A stretch of 48,990 nt of DNA from assembly GCA_038241115.1 (NCBI GenBank), contig JBBRGA010000005.1, forward strand, positions 1-48,990, written 5' to 3'. Source of the DNA: JANYJJ01 sp038241115. Its GTDB lineage: Bacteria > Pseudomonadota > Gammaproteobacteria > Burkholderiales > Burkholderiaceae_C. Positions 1 through 8,579 of this stretch are shown here, piece by piece; positions within the stretch are counted from its first letter, which is position 1, and every line of letters begins with the position of its first letter. Below the pieces are notes generated by a model. The model had not been told where the DNA came from. It was given only the letters and a program-made list of their open reading frames with translations, and did no database searches. The translations under genes were made by a program, and so were the position numbers.

Positions 1-1357
1 TGGCGGAGGCCTGCACTTCGTCGCCAAATTCCAGCAGCAGCGGCAGGCCGTTTTGCAGCGTGGTGCGGCCTTCGGTGCGGCGGCTGCTTTCCAGTTCGGC
101 GCCCGCCGTCAAGCTGTGTTCACTTTCCAGGACCTGGACGAATTTGCCGTTCAGGCTGAAGGTTTTTTCAACGGCGTTGGTGCTGTCTCGCAATGTGCGC
201 ACCAAGCTGCCGCCGCGGCTTTCCAAGCGCTCACTTTCGCCCACAAATTTGGTTTGGCCCAGCGTCGCGCGCCACTCGGTGCGCGCGCCCTCGCTCAAAC
301 GGCGCGTCCAGATGCTGTTCAAGCGCAGCAAGCGAAAGCTGCCCTCCGAGGCGGTTTCAGTCAGGTCGTAAGGCGCAGGCGTGCTGCCCAGCGTTTGGCT
401 CAGTTCGCCGTTGCGCTGTGTTTTGCCCACGCCGTAAATCAGCAGCGGCATCAGGCTGACGGTCTCGCCTGGCACGCCGCGCCACTGCAGTCGTCCGTTG
501 AATTGAATGCCCTGCCTGCGTTCGCGAACCACGCCCTTTTCGCTTTGGTCCAGCACCAACGTGTCGGTGACGAGGTCGCGCGCGGTCGTGGTGGAGGTGC
601 TGTCGTTTTGGCGGTCGTTGCGGTTGGTCGACAACGAGAAGTTGTAGTTCAGGCCCGCCACCGTGTCGTTGCGCGTCCAAGACGCTTCCGGCTGCAAGCG
701 ACCGTTCTCGGCACCCAGCGTGAACTGGACGTTGTTCAAGCGCTTGGTGTAGCCCTCGCGGGTGATGATGTTGATGGTGCCGGCGATGGCGCGGGCGCCA
801 GTTTCAGCGGTGGGCGCGCGCAAAATTTCGATGCGCTCGATTTGTTCGGGTGCCAGCGAATCAATTGAAAAACCGGGGGCCACGCGCTCGCCGTCCAGCA
901 AAATTTGGGTGTAACCACTGCCCAGTCCACGCATGCGAATGGCACCGCCCCGGCCCGGGCGGCCCTGCACTGTCACGCCGGGCAGGCGTTTGAGCAAATC
1001 GCCCACCGTGCTGTCGCCAAAACGCTCAATCTCATCGCGCCCCACGACAATTTTGGCGGCAGTGGATTCGCGCCGCAGTTGGGTGTCGGTGGCGCGATTG
1101 GCATTGATTTCCACGCGCTTCATCGTGGTGGCTGCAGGTGAGGGCGCCGATGCCGCTGCTGCGGCTTTGGGTGTGGGTGTGGGTGTGGGGTCGAGTGCGG
1201 GTTCAGGCGCAGGTGCAGGTGTCGGTGCAGAAACAGGCACAGGTGCAACCGCCTCTGGCTGCTGCGCCCAGGCTGCCTGAGCGCAACACATCCACAGCGT
1301 CATACCTGCTGTTCTCCAATTGAAAAACCGCCCAGCAACACACAAAGTTTTCGTCAT
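1..1357 (-). CDS. TonB-dependent receptor, N-terminal part (cut by window edge)
   Basis: At least 452 codons are open on the minus strand and run off the left edge. The chosen ATG at 1357 gives a long signal peptide ending in AWA-QQ; an internal ATG at 1303 is the alternative. The mature N-terminus is an unusually long Pro/Ala-rich stretch (roughly residues 34-70, built on hexamer repeats of PT/PA type), followed by a plug domain with typical phrases such as DLLKRLPGV, IRMRGLGSGY and IERIEILRAP, and then the first barrel strands. Family knowledge: such outer-membrane receptors import siderophores, cobalamin or other large nutrients using TonB energy. The ligand cannot be told. It is divergent from the binding-protein gene at 1564. 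Confidence 0.9.
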   Translation of the reverse strand, partial: MTKTLCVAGRFFNWRTAGMTLWMCCAQAAWAQQPEAVAPVPVSAPTPAPAPEPALDPTPTPTPKAAAAASAPSPAATTMKRVEINANRATDTQLRRESTAAKIVVGRDEIERFGDSTVGDLLKRLPGVTVQGRPGRGGAIRMRGLGSGYTQILLDGERVAPGFSIDSLAPEQIERIEILRAPTAETGARAIAGTINIITREGYTKRLNNVQFTLGAENGRLQPEASWTRNDTVAGLNYNFSLSTNRNDRQNDSTSTTTARDLVTDTLVLDQSEKGVVRERRQGIQFNGRLQWRGVPGETVSLMPLLIYGVGKTQRNGELSQTLGSTPAPYDLTETASEGSFRLLRLNSIWTRRLSEGARTEWRATLGQTKFVGESERLESRGGSLVRTLRDSTNAVEKTFSLNGKFVQVLESEHSLTAGAELESSRRTEGRTTLQNGLPLLLEFGDEVQASA

Positions 1358-1563
1358 GCGCCAAATTATCGACGGGTCATTTGCGGTCGGGCAGTGGGTC
1401 TGGCGCAAAGCCTGATCGCCGTGTGAGGACTGCGTCACCCTGCGTTGGCAGAGCTTTTGCTCGGCGCAAAACATTTGGCATCATGCGAAGCCGCCGAGTG
1501 CGGATGCCCCGAGCGCAGGGCAAAAACACAACAGAACACCAGTCAAATCACGAGAGAGACAAC

Positions 1564-2595
1564 ATGACACGCCACCCATCCATCCGCAGCCTCACGGGCC
1601 GCAGCCTCACCCGCCGCAGCGTGCTTCAAAACGCCGCAGGCGCCGGCGTCGTTTTGGGCGCACCGCTCGCCGCCTTCAATGCCTCAGCCCAGAGCACTTG
1701 GCCCAGCCGGCCGGTCAACATCGTGGTGCCGTTTCCGGTGGGTGGCGGCACCGACGCCTTCGCGCGGCCGCTGTCTGCCGTTATGAGCAAGAACCTCGGC
1801 AAACAGGTCTTGATCGACAACAAGGGCGGCGCAGGCGGCACCTTGGGCGCGTCGATAGCCGCCAAAGCCGCGCCCGACGGCTACACGTTCTTCATGGGCG
1901 CGGTTCACCACGCGATTGCACCGGCCATGTACCCCAAGCTCGACTACAACATCGAGACCGATTTCATTCCGGTGGGATTGATCGGCAGCGTGCCGCAGGT
2001 GGTGGTGGTGAATCCTCAGCGCATACAGGCGACCGATCTGAAAAGTCTGGTCGAACTGCTGCGCAAAAACCCCGGCAAGTTCAACTACGGTTCGGCCGGC
2101 AACGGCACCTCTCACCATCTGGCAGGTGAGCTGTTCAAACTGCAAACCAAAACCTTCATCACCCATATCCCTTACCGCGGCGCCGGCCCTGCGTTGCAGG
2201 ATTTGATCGCCGGCCAGGTCGACTTGATGTTTGACGGCTTGGGTTCATCAGCCACACACATCAAAGGGGGTCGTATCAAGGCGCTGGCCGTGGCCTCCAC
2301 CAAGCGCGCGCCTGGCTTTGCCGACGTGCCCACCAGCGTGGAGGGCGGGGTGCCTACTTATCAAGTGGCCACCTGGTACGGCCTGTGGGCACCGAAGGGA
2401 ACGCCGAAAGAGTTCACCGACCGCATGCGCGCCGAGCTCACCAAAGCGATCACGTCCGACGAGCTGGTGAAAATCTGGAACGGCATCGGCGCTGAAACGC
2501 CGAATATGTACGGCGAAGAATTCGGCAAATTCGTGGGCACCGAAATCAAGCGCTGGGCCGAGGTGGTGAAGAGTTCAGGCGCAAAGCTCGATTGA
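1564..2595 (+). CDS. Bug/TctC-type tripartite tricarboxylate transporter binding protein
   Basis: This 343-residue periplasmic binding protein begins at an ATG preceded by GAGAGAC; the frame is open further upstream but that part does not resemble a protein N-terminus. Residues 1-42 form a Tat-like signal (RRSVLQ followed by a hydrophobic stretch and ASAQS). The mature part shows Bug-family hallmarks: WPSRPVNIVVPFPVGGGTD at the N-terminus, PDGYTFFMG, and HIPYRGAGPALQDLIAGQ. Bug proteins bind carboxylates and related compounds, usually for TctAB permeases, which are not in this window. The stop codon lies 8 nt before the malonyl-CoA synthetase ATG, so a common transcript is likely and malonate or a related dicarboxylate is a reasonable ligand. 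The ligand is inferred. Confidence 0.93.
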   Translation: MTRHPSIRSLTGRSLTRRSVLQNAAGAGVVLGAPLAAFNASAQSTWPSRPVNIVVPFPVGGGTDAFARPLSAVMSKNLGKQVLIDNKGGAGGTLGASIAAKAAPDGYTFFMGAVHHAIAPAMYPKLDYNIETDFIPVGLIGSVPQVVVVNPQRIQATDLKSLVELLRKNPGKFNYGSAGNGTSHHLAGELFKLQTKTFITHIPYRGAGPALQDLIAGQVDLMFDGLGSSATHIKGGRIKALAVASTKRAPGFADVPTSVEGGVPTYQVATWYGLWAPKGTPKEFTDRMRAELTKAITSDELVKIWNGIGAETPNMYGEEFGKFVGTEIKRWAEVVKSSGAKLD

Positions 2596-2603
2596 GCGCA
2601 GTG

Positions 2604-4181
2604 ATGAACGACAACTTGTTTGCGGCGCTGCGCAGCGGGTTCCCGGCAGACTTGGGAGCTTGCGCCATCGAAATTGCCGATGTTGAAACTGCCGATGCTG
2701 CGGCGCTGTACTACACCTGGCGCGACCTCGATCACGCAACCGCCAAGTTGGCCAACCTGCTGGATTCGCTGAACCTGCCTCCCGCTTCCATCGTGGCGGT
2801 GCAAACCGAAAAATCGGTTGAGGCTTTGGTGCTGTACCTGGCCGTGCTGCGGGCAGGTTTGGTTTACTTGCCGCTGAACACCGCGTACCAAGCGGGCGAG
2901 GTTGAATACTTCATCGGCAACGCAGAACCGGCTGTCGTGGTGTGCTCAGGCCGCAACTTCGGCTGGTTCAGCAAGCTGGCCTTCAAGGCCGGCACCGCGC
3001 ATGTGTTTACCTTGAACGACGACCGCACGGGCAGTCTGTTGCAACGTGCCGCGCACCACAGCGACCAGCACCTGGCCGCTGTAAAAAAAGCCGACGACCT
3101 GGCCGCAATTTTGTACACCAGCGGCACCACAGGACGCAGCAAGGGCGCGATGTTGAGCCATGGCAACTTGCTGAGCAATGCGCGCACCTTGCAAGCCTAT
3201 TGGGGCTGGCAGCCGGGTGATGTGTTGATCCATGCGTTGCCTATTTTTCATGTGCACGGCCTGTTTGTGGCCTCGCATGGCGCGCTGCTGAACGGCAGCA
3301 AGATGATCTGGTTCAGCCAGTTCAACGCCAAGGCCGTGGTCGCGCGTTTGCCGGATGCCACGGTGTTCATGGGCGTGCCGACTTTGTATGTGCGCATGCT
3401 GGCCGAGCCGACTTTGACGCGTGAGGCGTGTCGCGGTATGCGTTTGTTTGTGGCCGGTTCGGCGCCACTGCTGGCGGAAACTTTCAACACCTGGAATCAG
3501 CGTGTCGGCCACACGATCTTGGAGCGCTACGGCATGAGCGAGACCGTGATGCTCACCTCCAATCCCTACGAAACCGCTGACGGCGAGCGACGCGCGGGCA
3601 CGGTGGGTTTGCCGTTGCCGGGAGTTTCCCTCAGGGTGACAGCAGACAACGGCGCGCTGTGCCCGGTGGGTGAAATTGGCGGCATCGAAGTGCGCGGCCC
3701 GAATGTGTTCAGCGGCTACTGGCGCATGCCCGAGAAAACTGCCGAAGAATTCAGCACCGATGCGCGAGGCCAGCGATGGTTCAAAACCGGCGACGTGGGC
3801 CGGGTCGACGTCGGCGGCGTGGTCACCATCGTCGGGCGCAGCAAAGACCTCATCATCACCGGCGGCTACAACGTCTACCCGGCGGAGATTGAAGGCTATT
3901 TGAACGACATGCAGGGCGTGGCCGAGAGCGCTGTGATCGGCGTGCCGCACGCCGACTTCGGCGAGGCGGTGGTGGCGGTGGTGGTTGCCCGCGCTGGTGA
4001 GGCATCTGGGGCAGCGCCTGATGCGGCCGCGCTGATTGCGAACTTGAAAGGGCGCATCGCCAATTTCAAAGTGCCCAAACAAATATTCGTAGCGCAAGAG
4101 TTGCCGCGCAACGCCATGGGCAAGGTACAAAAAAACGTGCTGCGCGACCAGCACAAGGCGCTGTTCACGGCCGCCGGTTAA
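2604..4181 (+). CDS. matB: malonyl-CoA synthetase-like acyl-CoA ligase (ANL family)
   Basis: This 525-residue adenylate-forming enzyme carries the ANL motifs in order: the phosphate loop YTSGTTGRSKGAML (about residue 170), the A5 motif RYGMSET, the A7 hinge KTGDVGRVD, and the C-terminal PRNAMGKVQKN with the catalytic Lys. The stretch SNPYETADGERRAGTVG after RYGMSET is what MatB-type malonyl-CoA synthetases show, so the expected reaction is malonate + ATP + CoA to malonyl-CoA. The ATG at 2604 was chosen; in-frame TTG 2592 and GTG 2601 are alternatives, the TTG one overlapping the upstream stop. No malonyl-CoA decarboxylase (MatA) is visible nearby. Methylmalonate or another short dicarboxylate remains possible as substrate. 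Confidence 0.88.
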   Translation: MNDNLFAALRSGFPADLGACAIEIADVETADAAALYYTWRDLDHATAKLANLLDSLNLPPASIVAVQTEKSVEALVLYLAVLRAGLVYLPLNTAYQAGEVEYFIGNAEPAVVVCSGRNFGWFSKLAFKAGTAHVFTLNDDRTGSLLQRAAHHSDQHLAAVKKADDLAAILYTSGTTGRSKGAMLSHGNLLSNARTLQAYWGWQPGDVLIHALPIFHVHGLFVASHGALLNGSKMIWFSQFNAKAVVARLPDATVFMGVPTLYVRMLAEPTLTREACRGMRLFVAGSAPLLAETFNTWNQRVGHTILERYGMSETVMLTSNPYETADGERRAGTVGLPLPGVSLRVTADNGALCPVGEIGGIEVRGPNVFSGYWRMPEKTAEEFSTDARGQRWFKTGDVGRVDVGGVVTIVGRSKDLIITGGYNVYPAEIEGYLNDMQGVAESAVIGVPHADFGEAVVAVVVARAGEASGAAPDAAALIANLKGRIANFKVPKQIFVAQELPRNAMGKVQKNVLRDQHKALFTAAG

Positions 4182-4231
4182 CGGTTGACGCTTAACGGCC
4201 GACGGTTGACTTGACGGTTGACGCCTAACGG
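4181..4231. repeat. short intergenic direct repeat (18 bp, two near-identical copies)
   Basis: In the 71-bp gap between two convergent genes, ACGGTTGACGCTTAACGG (4181-4198) recurs as ACGGTTGACGCCTAACGG (4214-4231), one mismatch apart. A third partial copy, ACGGTTGAC, starts at 4202, and GGTTAAC flanks both ends. There is no T-run, so it is not an ordinary terminator. Function unknown. Confidence 0.8.
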
Positions 4232-4252
4232 TTAACAGCTTTTACAGGCAGC

Positions 4253-5605
4253 TCAGCTTCGTTTGATTCGCATGAAGCCCGCTGCCAACAGCAGCGGCAG
4301 CATCACCATCAAGCTGAAACCCGGACCGCCTACCTTGCGCCACCACGCCAGTTGGGTGGCGAACGCTGGCGTGCCGGGTGGCAACGACAAGCCCGCCACC
4401 ATGACCAGCAGCGCGGCCAGCGCAAATTTGCGGGAGCTGCTCCAGCCAACCTGCGCTGACCTCGCGTCGGGCACCAAAAGCAAGATCGCGAGCAGCGCAA
4501 AAACCATCAGCAGCAACACCAAATGGCGCGGATTGGTTTGAGGGCTGAACGCCAATGCCACGGCCATCAAAGCGGCCCATTCCAGGGCAATGACGGCCCG
4601 GTAGAGCCCTGCACTTTGCGCTTCAGCATCCGGCCAGAGCCACAGCGGCACGCCGAACCGCCGATAGACCAGCGTCAGCGCGCCCAGCACCACCGCGGCA
4701 ATCCCTCCCGTCAACAACCACTTTAGCGCCGGCTCTGCGGCGGGCCCGACGATGCGCGCCATGCCGCTGGTGATGGACATGCTGTGGCTGACGGTCAGGG
4801 CGTCGATGTTGGCGGCTTTCACTGCTTGTGCGGCCTGCACTTTGATGCCCAGCAATTGCGCAATGCCCGACGATGCGGTCGCCCAATGCTGCAGGTTGGC
4901 CGCCCACCCAGAGTGCACGGCGGGCAGCAGTGCAAACAATGCGATTCCTGCCACAAACCACAGCGCGGCCGTATAGCGGCGACGCAGCAGCAAATAGGGC
5001 AGGTAAATCAGCGGCAGGTATTTGATGTTCACCGCCAAGCCCAGGGCCAGCCCGGCCCATTGAGGTCGGCGTTCCAGCCAGCACAGCGCCAACACGGTCG
5101 CGGTCAGCATCGGCAAGTCGGTTTGCCACATCTGCAACTCACTGCGCAGGCGCGGCGCCGCCAGCACGGTGGTCAGAGCCACCACCATCAAAAGCTCGCT
5201 CAGGGGGCCTTCGAGGCTGAAGCGGCGCATCGCTTCCTTGCAGGCCAGCACGGTGCACATCAGGGCCAACGCCATGTTGACGAGCAACATGATGAAAGCG
5301 GCCGCTTGAACCGACACGACAGTCAGCGGCATGAACAAAAAAGCAATCAGCGGCGGATAGATGTAGCCGTGCACGCCGGCTGCGTAAGGATCGGCGCCTT
5401 CGCGAAAGGCTTTGGCCGCACGGTAGAAGTGCTCGAAGTCGCCGCAACCGGTGACGAACACTTGCGCGAAGCCTTCAAACGGCGCGTCATGAACACGGTG
5501 CGCACTGACCACCCAGAACCAGGCGTAGACCAAGACCAGCACCGTCGCAGACGCCGCAACCGGCAGCCAAACGCGCCTGCCGACCAGATGAACTGCTTCC
5601 CCCAC
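4253..5605 (-). CDS. GT87 / DUF2029-type polytopic membrane glycosyltransferase
   Basis: This is a 450-residue protein with about ten hydrophobic segments spread along its length. After the first membrane helix it has CGDFEHFYRAAKAFREGADPYA and then YIYPPL, the periplasmic loop pattern with an acidic residue that characterises DUF2029/GT87 proteins, which use polyprenyl-phosphate-linked sugars (mannosyl or arabinosyl transfer in actinobacteria). In proteobacteria the acceptor is generally unknown. The C-terminus ends in a short basic tail (MRIKRS). It lies 18 nt downstream of the small membrane protein gene and is probably co-transcribed with it. Fold assignment is good; substrate cannot be stated. 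Confidence 0.8.
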   Translation of the reverse strand: MGEAVHLVGRRVWLPVAASATVLVLVYAWFWVVSAHRVHDAPFEGFAQVFVTGCGDFEHFYRAAKAFREGADPYAAGVHGYIYPPLIAFLFMPLTVVSVQAAAFIMLLVNMALALMCTVLACKEAMRRFSLEGPLSELLMVVALTTVLAAPRLRSELQMWQTDLPMLTATVLALCWLERRPQWAGLALGLAVNIKYLPLIYLPYLLLRRRYTAALWFVAGIALFALLPAVHSGWAANLQHWATASSGIAQLLGIKVQAAQAVKAANIDALTVSHSMSITSGMARIVGPAAEPALKWLLTGGIAAVVLGALTLVYRRFGVPLWLWPDAEAQSAGLYRAVIALEWAALMAVALAFSPQTNPRHLVLLLMVFALLAILLLVPDARSAQVGWSSSRKFALAALLVMVAGLSLPPGTPAFATQLAWWRKVGGPGFSLMVMLPLLLAAGFMRIKRS

Positions 5606-5623
5606 GGGCAGATTTCGGGAGTT

Positions 5624-5842
5624 TTACTTCGACGCCGCCGAGGCAGGTTCTGGTGGAGGAGGAATAACCGGAACCGGGACAGGAACGGGATCGGAGGCTG
5701 GCGAAGCGGGAGCCGCAACCGCCGATTGCACTGCATCGATGCCGTGTTTTTCACCGCCCATGTCGATGTCGGCACCGCTTTTTTTCATGATGAACAAGCC
5801 CAGTGCAGCAAAGGCGACGAAAGCCACAAATATTTTCCACAT
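5624..5842 (-). CDS. small single-pass membrane protein with Pro-rich tail, unknown function
   Basis: The gene encodes 72 residues: an N-terminal hydrophobic helix (MWKIFVAFVAFAALGLFIM), a short charged stretch, then a Ala/Pro/Val-rich tail with hexamer-level repeats (PVPVPV, PPPPEP). The ATG at 5842 is preferred over the in-frame ATG at 5851 because AGGA lies about 8 nt upstream of it. It directly precedes the GT87-like gene (18-nt gap), so it may be a partner or assembly factor for that enzyme, but this is only inferred from position. No family is recognised. Confidence 0.6.
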   Translation of the reverse strand: MWKIFVAFVAFAALGLFIMKKSGADIDMGGEKHGIDAVQSAVAAPASPASDPVPVPVPVIPPPPEPASAASK

Positions 5843-5933
5843 GACGGGCATCCTGAAAAGTAAGAGGTGCGAAATTGAATTCTCAAAACCGGTTCACAAA
5901 ACCAATGCACAAAACTAATGCACAAAAGAAACG

Positions 5934-5957
5934 GGGCACACCGCAAGCAGTGTGCCC
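5934..5957 (-). terminator. Rho-independent terminator of the MHS transporter gene
   Basis: A perfect 8-bp stem, GGGCACAC / GTGTGCCC, with an 8-nt loop lies 21 nt past the transporter stop codon. On the minus strand it is followed by CGTTTCTTTT, a T-rich tract. Its position between the transporter and the next minus-strand gene separates the two transcription units. Confidence 0.8.
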
Positions 5958-5978
5958 TGACAGCCTAACAAAGCCGGG

Positions 5979-7673
5979 TCAATCGTTGGCGTAGATGTCG
6001 ACGTCTTTCGTCTCGCGCACAAAGATCATGCCGATCACGAAGGTGGCCGCCGCAATGATCACGGGGTACCACAAGCCGTTGTACATGTTGCCGGTCTGCG
6101 CCACGATGGCGAAGGCAGTGGTGGGCAGCAGGCCGCCAAACCAGCCGTTGCCAATGTGATACGGCAGGCTCATCGAGGTGTAGCGAATGCGGGTCGGGAA
6201 CATCTCCACCAGCATCGCAGCAATCGGCCCGTAAACCATGGTCACGTAAATCACCAGGATGGCCAAGATGCCGACGATGGTCCACCACTGGCCGCTCATG
6301 AAGGTGATGGGCTTGGCTTTGGTGGGGTAGCCGGCTTCTTTCAAAGCGCCCGAAACTGCCTTCTTGAATTCGCCGTCTTTCTTCTTGGCTTCATCGGCGG
6401 GCAAGCCCTTGGAGGTGTAGCCCTCGATCACCTTGTCGCCGATGCTGATCTTGGCGGGGCCGGTTCCCACGATGTTGTCGTAGCTCACCGAGCTGCCAGC
6501 CAACACTTGTTTGGCGATGTCGCACGAGCTGGTGAACTTCACTGTGCCGGTCGGGTTGAATTGGAACGAGCATTCGTTCGGGTCGGCCGTCACGGTGACT
6601 TTGTTCTTCGCTTGCGCCGCCGCGAGTTCAGGGTTGGCGGCTTCGGCCAAGGCCTTGAACAGCGGGAAGAAGGTGAGCGCAGCGATCAGGCAGCCCGCCA
6701 TGATGATGGGCTTGCGGCCAATCTTGTCTGACAGCGTGCCGAAGATGATGAAAAACGGCGTGCCGATGATCAGCGACACCGCGATCAAAACGTTGGCGGT
6801 GGGGCCGTCCACCTTGAGCGATTGCGTCAGGAAAAACAGCGCGTAGAACTGGCCGGTGTACCAAACCACGGCCTGACCGGCGGTCAGGCCCACCAGCGCC
6901 AAGATCACGATCTTCAGATTTTTCCACTGGCCGAAAGACTCGGTCAACGGTGCCTTGGAAGTTTTGCCTTCTTCCTTCATTTTCTTGAAGGCGGGCGACT
7001 CGTTCATGCTCAGGCGGATGTACACGCTGACGGCCAGCAACAGTATCGACACCAGGAAAGGCACACGCCAGCCCCAGTCGGCAAATGCCTCTTCACCAAT
7101 GATGGTGCGGGTGCCCAAAATCACCATCAGTGACAGGAACAAACCCAGCGTGGCAGTGGTCTGGATCCACGAGGTGAAGGCGCCGCGCTTGTCGTGTGGC
7201 GCGTGTTCTGCCACATAGGTGGCCGCACCGCCGTATTCACCGCCCAAGGCCAAGCCTTGCAGCAGGCGCAGCGCGATCAAGATGACAGGAGCCGCCACGC
7301 CAATGGCGGTGTAGTTGGGAAGCATGCCGACGATGAAAGTCGACAAACCCATGATGAGAATGGTTACCAAGAAGGTGTACTTGCGGCCAATCATGTCGCC
7401 CAAACGGCCAAAGAAAATGGCACCGAATGGCCGCACGATGAAGCCGGCGGCAAACGCCAGCAGCGCAAAAATGAAGGCCGAACCAGCGTCCAGGCCAGTG
7501 AAAAACTGCTTGGCGATGATGGGGGCGAGTGAGCCGTACAAATAGAAGTCGTACCACTCGAAAACGGTGCCCAAACTGGACGCGAAGATGACCTTCTTTT
7601 CCTCGCCGGTCATCGGGTTGTCGCCTCGAATTTTCAGTTTCGATGCGGCTTTGTTGGCTGCAAGTGTTGCCAT
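5979..7673 (-). CDS. MHS-family MFS transporter with a large periplasmic insertion
   Basis: The protein has 564 residues, whereas metabolite:H+ symporters (ProP, KgtP, ShiA type) usually have about 430-450. The N-terminal half is standard: FEWYDFYLYG in TM1, the loop GRLGDMIGRK after TM2, and a second copy, GTLSDKIGRKP, before TM9. Between the segment ending near residue 345 and the one starting near 462 lies an insertion of about 115 residues with two Cys (368 and 384) and a Lys/Gly-rich, soluble-looking sequence; by MFS topology this is the TM9-TM10 loop on the outer face. The start has a strong AGGAGA 10 nt upstream. Substrate is probably an organic acid or a compatible solute, judging from the family only. 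A terminator follows at 5934-5957. Confidence 0.9.
   Translation of the reverse strand: MATLAANKAASKLKIRGDNPMTGEEKKVIFASSLGTVFEWYDFYLYGSLAPIIAKQFFTGLDAGSAFIFALLAFAAGFIVRPFGAIFFGRLGDMIGRKYTFLVTILIMGLSTFIVGMLPNYTAIGVAAPVILIALRLLQGLALGGEYGGAATYVAEHAPHDKRGAFTSWIQTTATLGLFLSLMVILGTRTIIGEEAFADWGWRVPFLVSILLLAVSVYIRLSMNESPAFKKMKEEGKTSKAPLTESFGQWKNLKIVILALVGLTAGQAVVWYTGQFYALFFLTQSLKVDGPTANVLIAVSLIIGTPFFIIFGTLSDKIGRKPIIMAGCLIAALTFFPLFKALAEAANPELAAAQAKNKVTVTADPNECSFQFNPTGTVKFTSSCDIAKQVLAGSSVSYDNIVGTGPAKISIGDKVIEGYTSKGLPADEAKKKDGEFKKAVSGALKEAGYPTKAKPITFMSGQWWTIVGILAILVIYVTMVYGPIAAMLVEMFPTRIRYTSMSLPYHIGNGWFGGLLPTTAFAIVAQTGNMYNGLWYPVIIAAATFVIGMIFVRETKDVDIYAND
6294..6635 (-). other. extra extracytoplasmic domain inside the MHS transporter
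   Basis: Codons for residues about 347-460 encode a hydrophilic segment absent from ordinary MHS transporters. It contains two Cys that could form a disulfide in the periplasm, a short Thr/Gly-rich region and a Lys-rich helix-like end. Boundaries are estimated from the flanking membrane helices. The reading frame is intact on both sides, so this is not a frameshift artefact. Confidence 0.65.
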
Positions 7674-7922
7674 GGTCTGTGTCTCCTGAAATGGAACGCC
7701 ACCCTCGATGGCGCTTGGACACGATCATCTATGCGGGCTCTGACCCAGGTCTGACGCCGCGCTGAACGAAGACTGACGCGGCTGGTAAAAACCCGCACTT
7801 GAGTTTTCTCGATGTGAGAAATACGCGCAAATCACACACCGAAAACACGCGCCGCAGACATGCGCCGCAAACGCGGCCGCAGTTTCTGTCGGGTCCAAAT
7901 ACCTGAGTTCGGACTCCGCCGC

Positions 7923-8579
7923 TCAGGCTCGGCGAACACCCGGCGGTGCCACGCCTGCAGCATCCCAAGACGGCGTGTCGAACCACGCACCGCCGGTGAT
8001 GAAGTCGCGCAGCATCGGCAGCGCATCCAAACCCCAGAACATGCGGCCGTCGACCACCAGGCTCGGCACGCCAAAAACGCTTGACGCAATGGCCTGCTCG
8101 GTGGCGTCTTTCAGCGCTTGTTTCACGTCGGCGTTCGCCGGGTTTCGTGACGGGGTCATGTGCGGGCTCAGTTCTGCGGTGAGTTGCGCCAAGCGTGCGG
8201 GGTCGTTGGCGTTGGCCCCGCCGCCGCGCCACACATGTCGCAGCACTTGTTCGCAGACATGGCGGTTGGGCGAGCCGCCCGGTGCGGCGCAGGCCAGTGC
8301 CAGTCGCAGCAGCGCCAGCGGGTTGAACGGATGCTCGGCAGGTGTTTGCAGCGGGATGCCGTGTTGGTGTGCCAGCCACTGCACCTGCCTGAACGTCCAG
8401 GCGCGTTTGGGTTCGATCTCGGCGGGGCCTTTTTGGCCGTGTTGCGCCAGCATGCCGGCAAACAACACCGGCCGGTAGCTCACGCTGTAACTCAAGCCCT
8501 GCAGCGCCTCGGGCAAACGCTCAAACGCCAAGTAGGCGTACGGGCTGATGGGATCGAAATAAAAGTCGATGTGGGTCAT
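7923..8579 (-). CDS. 2-hydroxychromene-2-carboxylate isomerase / DsbA-like (kappa GST) protein
   Basis: This 218-residue thioredoxin-fold protein starts with IDFYFDPISPYAYLA, in which Ser12 takes the place of the DsbA active-site Cys, as in NahD-type 2-hydroxychromene-2-carboxylate isomerases and kappa-class glutathione transferases. The C-terminal part has SSVFGVPSLVVDGRMFWG, the cis-Pro loop of this family. Its ATG overlaps the stop of the DUF1289 gene by 4 nt (ATGA), so it is translationally coupled to the end of the liu-type cluster. No naphthalene genes are nearby, so the real substrate is unknown; a glutathione-dependent isomerisation is plausible. A paralogue lies at 16338-16961. Confidence 0.85.
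   Translation of the reverse strand: MTHIDFYFDPISPYAYLAFERLPEALQGLSYSVSYRPVLFAGMLAQHGQKGPAEIEPKRAWTFRQVQWLAHQHGIPLQTPAEHPFNPLALLRLALACAAPGGSPNRHVCEQVLRHVWRGGGANANDPARLAQLTAELSPHMTPSRNPANADVKQALKDATEQAIASSVFGVPSLVVDGRMFWGLDALPMLRDFITGGAWFDTPSWDAAGVAPPGVRRA

Noticed and set aside
2946..4154. 402-codon open frame antisense to matB
   Set aside because: Antisense shadow of a gene with full ANL motifs.
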